Positions 8,358-14,866 of a DNA stretch of 64,000 nt are shown here, piece by piece (within the stretch, counting starts at the first letter, position 1; each line of letters opens with the position of its first letter). The translations under genes and the position numbers were made by a program. The stretch comes from CAMBRQ01 sp945870325 (GTDB lineage Bacteria; Bacillota; Clostridia; Lachnospirales; Lachnospiraceae). Below the pieces are notes generated by a model. It searched no databases. It was not told where the DNA came from and was given only the letters and a program-made list of their open reading frames with translations. Location of the stretch: NCBI RefSeq assembly GCF_050313795.1, contig NZ_JBNPMC010000012.1, positions 15,266-79,265 of the forward strand, in the 5' to 3' direction.

Positions 8358-9728
8358 ATGGCGAGAAGAGGAGAATTTGCGTTGTTCGAGATCACACCGG
8401 AGATTGAGCATTTCGCGCAGTTGTGTGAGGAGAATAATGTAATTGATAAGGATTTATATACGAAATACGAGGTGAAGAGAGGGCTTCGTGATGTCAATGG
8501 TAAGGGTGTTCTTGCCGGGCTTACGAATATATCCGATGTATGTGCGAAGAAGATGGTTGATGGAAAAGAAGTCCCTTGTGAAGGTAATCTCTATTATCGC
8601 GGATACAATATCAAGGATCTGGTGAAAGGCTTCCTGGAAGATCAGCATTTCGGATTCGAAGAGATTGCATATCTTCTGTTGTTTGGTGAACTGCCGACAG
8701 CAAAGGAATTGGAAGTATTCCATGAGACATTGGTAGAGCGCCGGACACTTCCGCCAACATTCGTAAGGGATGTTATTATGAAGGCACCGAGCAGAGATAT
8801 GATGAACAGTATCTCTCGTTCTATTCTGAATCTGTATTCTTATGATGCGAAAGCGGATGATACATCGATTCCGAACGTGCTTCGCCAGTGCCTGAACCTG
8901 ATCAGTCAGTTTCCGATGTTGATGGTATATGGTTATCATGCATATAACTATCGTTTGGGTGAGGACCTGTTTATCTATGCGCCGTCACCGGAATTATCCA
9001 TGGCGGAGAATATTCTGATGATGCTTCGTGAAGACCGGAAGTATACGGAACTGGAGGCAAAGATTCTGGATATGGCGTTGGTACTTCATATGGATCATGG
9101 TGGTGGTAATAATTCAACATTTACCACACATGTTGTTACATCTTCAGGGACAGATACCTATTCTACGATGGTAGCGGCACTGGCATCTCTGAAGGGTCCA
9201 AAACATGGCGGTGCCAATATTAAGGTTACGCAGATGTTCGAGGATATGAAACAGGTAGTTAAGGACTGGACGGATGAAGATGAGGTGCGCAAGTATCTGA
9301 ATGATCTTCTGGATAAGAAAGCATTCGACCAGAAGGGATTGATCTATGGTATGGGGCATGCGATCTACTCAGTATCTGATCCTAGAGCAGACATCTTCAA
9401 GGTATTTGTGAAGCAGTTGGCACAGGAGAAAGGTCATGAAGAGGAGTATGCGCTCTATGAGATGGTTGAGCGTATGGCTCCGCAGGTCATCGGTGAGAAG
9501 AGGAAGATCTATAAAGGTGTAAATGCTAACGTGGATTTCTACAGTGGTCTTGTATATAGTATGCTGGATCTTCCGCCGTCATTGTATACGCCGATCTTCG
9601 CAGCAGCACGTATCGTAGGATGGAGTGCGCACAGGCTGGAAGAACTTAAGAACGTTGACAAGATTATCCGTCCGGCATATAAGCCGCTGGCGGAACATAG
9701 AGATTATGTAAGAATGGATGATAGATAG
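8358..9728 (+). CDS. Citrate synthase
   Basis: Condenses acetyl-CoA and oxaloacetate to citrate, here probably for glutamate synthesis in an anaerobe. The 456-residue protein has the expected catalytic positions: the His244-x-x-His247 region (HMDHGGGN), His283 in GPKHGGAN, His334 in GMGHAIY and Asp393 in NVDFYSG. It is longer than the E. coli type at the N-terminus, as is common in Clostridia. Start ATG 8358 follows AAAGGGG; in-frame upstream starts (from 8307) would add a basic stretch that lacks family character. The stop abuts the start of the hydrolase gene with no gap, so the two are cotranscribed. 2-Methylcitrate synthase is a possible alternative activity. Confidence 0.93.
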   Translation: MARRGEFALFEITPEIEHFAQLCEENNVIDKDLYTKYEVKRGLRDVNGKGVLAGLTNISDVCAKKMVDGKEVPCEGNLYYRGYNIKDLVKGFLEDQHFGFEEIAYLLLFGELPTAKELEVFHETLVERRTLPPTFVRDVIMKAPSRDMMNSISRSILNLYSYDAKADDTSIPNVLRQCLNLISQFPMLMVYGYHAYNYRLGEDLFIYAPSPELSMAENILMMLREDRKYTELEAKILDMALVLHMDHGGGNNSTFTTHVVTSSGTDTYSTMVAALASLKGPKHGGANIKVTQMFEDMKQVVKDWTDEDEVRKYLNDLLDKKAFDQKGLIYGMGHAIYSVSDPRADIFKVFVKQLAQEKGHEEEYALYEMVERMAPQVIGEKRKIYKGVNANVDFYSGLVYSMLDLPPSLYTPIFAAARIVGWSAHRLEELKNVDKIIRPAYKPLAEHRDYVRMDDR

Positions 9729-10658
9729 ATGAAGAATGATTTTTATTATCTTTCCAGAGATGGGAAGACTCGGATTCATGCCGTGGAATGGGTGCCGGAG
9801 GGCGACGTTAGAGGCGTTCTTCAGATCTGCCATGGTATGGTGGAATATATCGAACGATATCATGAGTTCGCAGAGTATATGTGTGCACGGGGATACTATG
9901 TAACGGGGCATGACCATCTGGGACATGGCAAATCGATCCAGAGTGAGGAAGATTATGGATATTTCCCGAAAGCGCATGGGAATCAGTATGTGATTGGCGA
10001 TATCCAGCATCTGCGGCAGATGACGGAGAAGAAGTATCCGAATGTACCATATGTTATGATGGGACATAGCATGGGTTCTTTCCTGTTAAGGCAGTACCTG
10101 ACTATGTATGGCAAGGGTTTGACTGCAGCGGTGATCATGGGAACCGGATATCAGAGTGCGCTTGTCCTGAATGCGGGGCAGTTGGTGTGCCGTGTGATTG
10201 CGGCATTCAAGGGCTGGAGATACCGAAGCAAGTTCGTGGATAACTTAAGTTTCGGCGGTTTTAATAAACGCTTCGAACCGGGAGAGACTTCGAAAGAGTG
10301 GATCACGTCCGATAAGGAACGGTGCCAGAAGTATGTGGAAGATCCTTTGTGTTCATTCATGTTTACTCTGAGCGCATATTATCAGATGTTCGAGGGTATG
10401 AAGGTGCTGACGAAGAAGAAAAACACGGAGCGTATTCCGAAAGACCTGCCGGTACTGTTCGTGGCTGGTGCGGATGATCCGGTGGGAGCATTCGGCAAGG
10501 GTGTCAGAAAGGTATATGGACAGTATAAAGCGGCTGGGATCAAGGATGTATCTTTGAAACTTTACAAAGGAGACCGGCATGAGATCCTGAACGAGACAGA
10601 CCGGGCGCAGGTGTATCGGGATATATTCAGATGGGTTGAGAGACGCGTAAGGAAATAA
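9729..10658 (+). CDS. Alpha/beta hydrolase, monoacylglycerol lipase/lysophospholipase type
   Basis: A 309-residue serine hydrolase. HGMVEYIERYHEFAEYM near residue 35 and GHDHLGHGKS near 60 match the Hydrolase_4 (monoacylglycerol lipase-like) family. Ser114 in GHSMGS is the nucleophile, the Asp of AGADDPVG near 250 and the His of GDRHEILNE near 280 complete the triad. There is no signal peptide, so it acts in the cytoplasm or at the inner face of the membrane. The start codon follows the citrate synthase stop directly, implying coupled translation, but no shared pathway is obvious. A terminator follows. Substrate is unknown; a lipid ester is the usual guess for this family. Confidence 0.88.
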   Translation: MKNDFYYLSRDGKTRIHAVEWVPEGDVRGVLQICHGMVEYIERYHEFAEYMCARGYYVTGHDHLGHGKSIQSEEDYGYFPKAHGNQYVIGDIQHLRQMTEKKYPNVPYVMMGHSMGSFLLRQYLTMYGKGLTAAVIMGTGYQSALVLNAGQLVCRVIAAFKGWRYRSKFVDNLSFGGFNKRFEPGETSKEWITSDKERCQKYVEDPLCSFMFTLSAYYQMFEGMKVLTKKKNTERIPKDLPVLFVAGADDPVGAFGKGVRKVYGQYKAAGIKDVSLKLYKGDRHEILNETDRAQVYRDIFRWVERRVRK

Positions 10659-10677
10659 TGAGAATATAAGATTGTGG

Positions 10678-10716
10678 AATCCTCGGATGGGTGATGAGCT
10701 TGTCTGGGGATTTTTT
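10678..10716 (+). terminator. Terminator after the citrate synthase-hydrolase pair
   Basis: AATCCTCGGA and TCTGGGGATT pair with two non-Watson-Crick positions and are followed by TTTTTT. It begins 19 bases after the hydrolase stop codon. Confidence 0.65.
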
Positions 10717-10763
10717 GCGCATACTAATGTTATCATTTATGCCCGATATGTCAGACGAAACAA

Positions 10764-10792
10764 TTGCATATTATACATGGAAAAGTTATAAT
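10764..10792 (+). promoter_or_regulatory. Sigma-A-type promoter of the lipoprotein-YitT pair
   Basis: TTGCAT and TATAAT are separated by 17 bases, about 58 bases ahead of the lipoprotein start codon. Confidence 0.7.
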
Positions 10793-10849
10793 TATATATA
10801 AGTTTCACAAAAGATATAGCAGATACGGTTGCTCATAGGGAGGAGTTAA

Positions 10850-12430
10850 ATGAAAGGGAAAAAATTAAAGAATACGTTATCGGTAGTTTTTATATCATTA
10901 TTCATCATAGCGATTGCGCTCGTTGGATGCAGCAGCCTGGGCGGCGGCGACTCCAGCGTTACATACCAGGATTACGAACTCACGGTAGAAGACAACATCT
11001 ATAATAGCGGCACAAGAACCGGATTCATAGATCTGTCAATTAAGGGTGACGGCTCTCCGTTCGAGAAACTTTTCTACACTTCCGATGATGTCTTGAGTAA
11101 TGGATTCGACTTTATCGTTGACGACGAATGCCTTCTGAGAGTATCCCAGGGCTCGACCCAGTTGAAATGCAGAGCATATGAGACTGCATATAAGGGAAAG
11201 ACACAATACCTGAGAATCTATTATATCAGTGGCAGCCATCAGATCAAAGAAGATTCCGTGGATGTTGAGATTGTATATTCCAGGGAAGCTAAAGTAGAAC
11301 AAAACGTGCCGGTGAAACTAAAAGTAGATGATGAATATATCAGTTCCGGGGCGGGAGAAGGAAAGAATGAGATGAGAGTCTCGGCAACTGGCATTCTCTA
11401 CCCGAATATAGTATCATATAAGCAGCCTTATATGACAAGCAGCACTATGGTAATCGATGGCAAAGACGCAGAATGCCTGCTGGCAATTGATCAGGATGTC
11501 CAGGCGGGAGAGATAGGTGGAAAAGAGGTTATCAAGCCTAAACTGAGTTATGTACCGGAATATGACGGGGAGTCGATTATCTATGCTGTAGAATTAGAGA
11601 ACTGGAAGCAGATTGAACAGATCAAATTCAGTGACAACGGATTTTATTTTACAGAGGAAGCAAAAGAGAATGCCGCCAAAGAAGAAAAAGAGGCAGAGGA
11701 GGAAGCGCTTCAGGATAGAGGAAAGGAACGAGGAGATTTTACAGGGGATAAGGAAGCGGTTATAGATCAGATGCTGAATGCAATCGACCACTATACGACG
11801 GTGCAGGGCACATTCCGCATGAAAGGCAGACAGTTGGGATGCGAAACGGAGGCTTCCGTAGAATACAAGATTGATAAAGAGACGTCCTACTCTTATGAAA
11901 GAGTCCGCTCGGCGGATATCGACTGGACGGCGCTGGCGGATAGCAGTGGAGCAACCGTATATTATCATGCACAGAAGGCTTACCGTACGACAGGGCGTAC
12001 CCTGGAAGATGAGTCAATCGTGAAGATGGATGTCAATGAGCGGGTAAGACCGCAGGTGAAAGATATTGATCATTATCGGAATAATATTACAGATCTGTAT
12101 TATGCAACATACAGTGTATATCCTCAGGCTACCGCATTCATATATCTTTTTGATCCAGATCAGTGGGAGATTGTTGGTGAAGAAGCAATTGCCGGACGGA
12201 ATTGCTGGAAGGTTGAAGGCAAGGGGGAATCCTATCTGAATCCGGTGAACAGCATTGCGTTGTGGATTGACAAGGAGACCGGTTGCGTGCTTCAGTATAA
12301 AGGTTATGCGGGGCGTGATGAGAATCGGACAGAGGTTGAATATCTGACGACGGATTCTATTATATATAATGAGCCTGTTACTCCTGTGGAAATGGGAGCG
12401 GAATATGATGATTATGCGGATTGGACGTAA
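10850..12430 (+). CDS. Predicted lipoprotein of unknown function, LolA/LppX-like C-terminal half
   Basis: A 526-residue surface protein. A basic start, a hydrophobic stretch (residues 12-25) and the lipobox LVGC-SS mark it as a lipoprotein exported by Sec and anchored through Cys27. The first half is rich in beta strands and resembles no family I can name. A charged linker (about residues 273-300, rich in E and K) follows. The last 230 residues (YTTVQGTFRMKGR onward, ending with a conserved WIDKETGCVLQYKG) recall LolA/LppX-type lipoprotein-carrier folds, a weak inference. AGGGAGGAG precedes the ATG. Its coding end overlaps the ribosome site of the YitT-family gene, so the two are coexpressed. 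Real gene; function not known. Confidence 0.75.
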   Translation: MKGKKLKNTLSVVFISLFIIAIALVGCSSLGGGDSSVTYQDYELTVEDNIYNSGTRTGFIDLSIKGDGSPFEKLFYTSDDVLSNGFDFIVDDECLLRVSQGSTQLKCRAYETAYKGKTQYLRIYYISGSHQIKEDSVDVEIVYSREAKVEQNVPVKLKVDDEYISSGAGEGKNEMRVSATGILYPNIVSYKQPYMTSSTMVIDGKDAECLLAIDQDVQAGEIGGKEVIKPKLSYVPEYDGESIIYAVELENWKQIEQIKFSDNGFYFTEEAKENAAKEEKEAEEEALQDRGKERGDFTGDKEAVIDQMLNAIDHYTTVQGTFRMKGRQLGCETEASVEYKIDKETSYSYERVRSADIDWTALADSSGATVYYHAQKAYRTTGRTLEDESIVKMDVNERVRPQVKDIDHYRNNITDLYYATYSVYPQATAFIYLFDPDQWEIVGEEAIAGRNCWKVEGKGESYLNPVNSIALWIDKETGCVLQYKGYAGRDENRTEVEYLTTDSIIYNEPVTPVEMGAEYDDYADWT

Positions 12431-12447
12431 GGAGGATATTTGGAGAG

Positions 12448-13323
12448 ATGAATGCGAAGAAAAGAGAACAGTTAACGCAGATATTTTGCATGGTAGGGGG
12501 AAGCCTGATCTATGCGTTGGGGCTTAATCTGCTGATTACATCACTTGGATTATACAATGGAGGCTTCCTGGGTATAGCGCAGCTGATCAGAACATTTTTA
12601 GTTAGCGTGTGCCATGTGCCTGTGCCGGCAGGCGTAGATATCGCAGGTATCATATATTTTATAATGAATGTTCCGTTATTTTATATGGGACTTAGGATTA
12701 TGGGGAAGGAATTTGCCGTGAAGTCATTATTCGGCGTAGCGGTTATCAGTGCATTCCTGGTAATGGTTCCGATTCCGTCCGTCCCGATTGTTGAGGATTA
12801 TCTGACGGCATGTATCATAGGCGGAATCATATCAGGGTTTGGTAGTGGTTTGATCCTTCGGGGAAGAGGTACGGCAGGCGGACCGGATATTATAGGAGTC
12901 TGCTGTGCAAAGAAATATCCGAATGCAAGTGTTGGAAAAGTTAGTATTATATTGAATATCTTTGTATATGGTATCTGTTTATTCATGTATGATATTGAGA
13001 TCGTTATCTATTCATTAATCTATGCAACGGTATTCTCACTGGTAGTTGATAAAGTACATATTCAGAATATCAATACGAGTATTATGATATTTACCAAGAA
13101 AGAAGGAATATCGAAGGCGATTATGGAGCAGACCGGACGAGGCGTTACGAATTGGGATGGAGAGGGCGCTTATACGAGAAAGACTTCTTACATATTGTTT
13201 GTTATGGCTTCTAAGTATGAGGTACCGCAGATCAAGCATATCGTACATAGTATTGATCCTCATGCGTTTATGATACTTACGGAAGGGTGTTCCGTGGATG
13301 GGAATTTTGAGAAGAGGCTGTAA
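12448..13323 (+). CDS. YitT family membrane protein (DUF161/DUF2179)
   Basis: A 291-residue protein with five to six predicted membrane spans followed by a soluble C-terminal DUF2179 domain of about 80 residues. GGFLGIAQLIRTF and the glycine-rich GGIISGFGSGLILRGRGTAGGPDIIG region (only key residues named) are characteristic of YitT/YpjC proteins. ATG 12448 is chosen because GGAGG lies at 12431-12435 and GGAGAG is immediately upstream; a TTG at 12421 would put the ribosome site inside the gene. The upstream lipoprotein ends at 12430. A strong terminator follows. The molecular function of YitT proteins is unsettled; transport is suspected. Confidence 0.88.
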   Translation: MNAKKREQLTQIFCMVGGSLIYALGLNLLITSLGLYNGGFLGIAQLIRTFLVSVCHVPVPAGVDIAGIIYFIMNVPLFYMGLRIMGKEFAVKSLFGVAVISAFLVMVPIPSVPIVEDYLTACIIGGIISGFGSGLILRGRGTAGGPDIIGVCCAKKYPNASVGKVSIILNIFVYGICLFMYDIEIVIYSLIYATVFSLVVDKVHIQNINTSIMIFTKKEGISKAIMEQTGRGVTNWDGEGAYTRKTSYILFVMASKYEVPQIKHIVHSIDPHAFMILTEGCSVDGNFEKRL

Positions 13324-13333
13324 GTGTGAACAA

Positions 13334-13372
13334 AGAGATCCGCTAACCATGCTGGTTAGCGGATCTCTTGTT
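13334..13372 (+). terminator. Strong terminator after the YitT gene
   Basis: Arms AGAGATCCGCTAACCA and TGGTTAGCGGATCTCT form a 16-bp perfect stem with a three-base loop, followed by TGTTGTT. It may also stop transcription from the minus strand. Confidence 0.85.
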
Positions 13373-13397
13373 GTTATAGTTATCTAAAGGAATGAGA

Positions 13398-13470
13398 GTA
13401 AAGTGCTGCACCGAACCCTCTCGGTGCGTTACTTTATGAGGGGGAGATAGTGAGTGTTAATCAACTATCT
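13398..13470 (+). other. Two adjacent hairpins in a gene-free stretch, possible structured RNA
   Basis: Hairpin 1 pairs GCACCGA (13408) with TCGGTGC (13421) around ACCCTC, and after a 3+3 internal loop AAAGT pairs with ACTTT. Hairpin 2 pairs AGATAGT (13445) with ACTATCT (13464). No T-run follows and no ORF covers this region, so a terminator is unlikely. A small RNA or a leader is possible but unproven. Confidence 0.3.
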
Positions 13471-13535
13471 GACTACAAGTATAAAAGAAAATTATGTCCA
13501 AAGTATGTTAAAACTATAAAAGAAAAAGAAAATTT

Positions 13536-13555
13536 CTTAAGAAGCACTTAAGAAG
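13536..13555. promoter_or_regulatory. Tandem CTTAAGAAG direct repeat, 11-bp period
   Basis: CTTAAGAAG occurs twice, at 13536 and 13547, one helical turn apart, just beyond the 3' end of the Spo0A-like gene. A related TCTTAAGAA occurs at 14087, upstream of the response regulator. Such phased direct repeats are typical binding sites of OmpR-type regulators, but the link is inference. Confidence 0.25.
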
Positions 13556-13568
13556 TTAAAAAGAAAGC

Positions 13569-13919
13569 CTAAACTACAAGTCTGGAAGCGGATTTCTGTC
13601 TTAAATGAGCAGTCAATATGTCAAGAAATTCGCTGCAGGAAGGGCGTTCATGCATTGGCCTCAATGCAATCTCCTGAAGGAGCCTCTTATTCCCTCTTTC
13701 CCAGCACACCTTAATGATAGTTCGAATATCCCTCTCAACGCTGTAACTGGTTGTCCGGTAATGTCTTGCAATCAGAGGATAGAGTAATTTGCTGACGGAG
13801 AGAAGATAATCCTCATCCTCCAAACATAATTTGATTCCGTAATTCAGATACCGGTATCCACGATAAGTGGAGCCGATCCCAAGAGAACGTATCAGATATT
13901 CAATATCCTGTTCATTCAT
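13569..13919 (-). CDS. Stand-alone Spo0A C-terminal DNA-binding domain protein
   Basis: This 116-residue protein aligns along its whole length with the effector domain of the sporulation master regulator Spo0A and has no receiver domain. LGIGSTYRGYRYL, LLYPLIARHYRTT, the recognition helix SVERDIRTIIKVCWERGN (residues 60-77) and SEFLDILTAHLR near the end follow the B. subtilis order. In the recognition helix Glu62 and Arg63 are kept while the His of Spo0A is Thr. The start ATG is 13919 with AGAGGAAAA upstream. A -10-like TATAAT (complement of 13980-13985) and a perfect 0A box lie upstream. Without a receiver it cannot be phosphorylated in the usual way, so it may bind 0A boxes constitutively or compete with Spo0A. 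That role is inference. Confidence 0.85.
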   Translation of the reverse strand: MNEQDIEYLIRSLGIGSTYRGYRYLNYGIKLCLEDEDYLLSVSKLLYPLIARHYRTTSYSVERDIRTIIKVCWERGNKRLLQEIALRPMHERPSCSEFLDILTAHLRQKSASRLVV

Positions 13920-13979
13920 AACATTTTCCTCTTTACCACCTTATCATTGAGAAACAAAAAAAGCATGCTACAAACCAAT

Positions 13980-13985
13980 ATTATA
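13980..13985 (-). promoter_or_regulatory. -10 element of the Spo0A-like gene
   Basis: On the minus strand GCTATAATATT gives a perfect TATAAT about 60 bases before the start codon. The -35 region is a poor match (TCTAAT), consistent with a promoter that needs an activator. Confidence 0.45.
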
Positions 13986-14031
13986 GCGAAAATATTAATC
14001 AGATTAGAAAGCCGGACAGAATCAGTAATTT

Positions 14032-14038
14032 TTCGACA
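14032..14038 (-). promoter_or_regulatory. Perfect 0A box (TGTCGAA)
   Basis: The minus strand reads GTGTCGAAAAA, containing the Spo0A-binding core TGTCGAA. It lies about 47 bases upstream of the -10 of the Spo0A-like gene, a spacing usual for Spo0A-activated promoters, and also in the shared upstream region of the divergent response regulator. A seven-base match can occur by chance, but its position is telling. Confidence 0.5.
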
Positions 14039-14086
14039 CGTAAAGACATAATACGACATTTCACAGGAAGATGGGATTTCATAATA

Positions 14087-14122
14087 TCTTAAGAATTTCC
14101 ACAAATTGCTCTTAAAAAATTC
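14087..14122 (+). promoter_or_regulatory. Two direct repeats ahead of the response regulator gene
   Basis: TCTTAAGAATTTCC (14087) and CTCTTAAAAAATTCC (14109) are imperfect copies about 22 bases, two helical turns, apart. They end 37 bases before the response regulator start. Autoregulation by the response regulator is a reasonable guess; no experimental consensus is known to me. Confidence 0.35.
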
Positions 14123-14158
14123 CTGCTATTCTTGTATAGTATAAGGGAGGTGATGAAG

Positions 14159-14854
14159 ATGTCAAAAATATTAGTATGTGATGATGACAGGGAAATAGTA
14201 GAGGCCATAGATATCTATCTGTCCCAGGAGGGCTATCAGGTATTAAAGGCATATGACGGGGAAGAAGCGTTGAAGGTATTAAAATCAGAGAAAGTAGATC
14301 TTCTGGTGATTGATGTAATGATGCCCCGGTTAGATGGAATCAGAGCCACCCTTAAGATTCGTGAGGAGAACAACATGCCGATTATCATTCTGTCTGCCAA
14401 ATCCGAGGATGCAGATAAGATACTCGGTCTGAATGTGGGAGCCGATGATTATGTGACGAAACCTTTCAACCCTCTGGAGTTAGTAGCCAGAGTCAAATCT
14501 CAACTGCGCAGATATACTCAGCTTGGAAGTACGGTAGACCATACGAGCCAGGCGGTATATGAGGTTGGTGGTCTGTCTATTAATGATGATCTGAAAGAAG
14601 TTACGGTTGACGGTGAACCAGTGAAACTTACGCCAATCGAATATAATATCTTATTACTGTTAATGAAGAATCAAGGAAAAGTCTTCTCTATCGATCAGAT
14701 CTATGAAAGCATCTGGAATGAGGACGCCATAGGCGTGGATAACACGGTGGCAGTACATATCCGGCATATCCGGGAGAAGATCGAGATCAACCCCAAAGAG
14801 CCGCGTTATCTGAAAGTGGTCTGGGGAGTCGGGTATAAGATAGAGAAACTTTAG
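14159..14854 (+). CDS. OmpR/PhoB-family response regulator
   Basis: A 231-residue two-component regulator. The receiver domain has the acidic pair DDD at its start (residues 7-9), phospho-acceptor Asp52 in LLVIDVMMPRLDG, and SAKS and KPF near residues 80 and 103. The C-terminal winged helix (from about 135) includes LTPIEYNILLLLMKNQGKVFS and the final YLKVVWGVGYKIE typical of the OmpR class. GGAGG at 14146-14150 fits ATG 14159 at eight bases; the ATG at 14153 is too close and 14132 lacks a ribosome site. Twelve bases separate it from the histidine kinase, so they form one operon and are cognate partners. The stimulus and targets are unknown. Confidence 0.93.
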   Translation: MSKILVCDDDREIVEAIDIYLSQEGYQVLKAYDGEEALKVLKSEKVDLLVIDVMMPRLDGIRATLKIREENNMPIIILSAKSEDADKILGLNVGADDYVTKPFNPLELVARVKSQLRRYTQLGSTVDHTSQAVYEVGGLSINDDLKEVTVDGEPVKLTPIEYNILLLLMKNQGKVFSIDQIYESIWNEDAIGVDNTVAVHIRHIREKIEINPKEPRYLKVVWGVGYKIEKL

Positions 14855-14866
14855 AAGGGAGTCTGT

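Noticed and set aside
14112..14140. TTAAAA-17-TATAGT as a promoter for the response regulator
   Set aside because: The start would fall near 14147, inside the ribosome site, leaving no usable leader.
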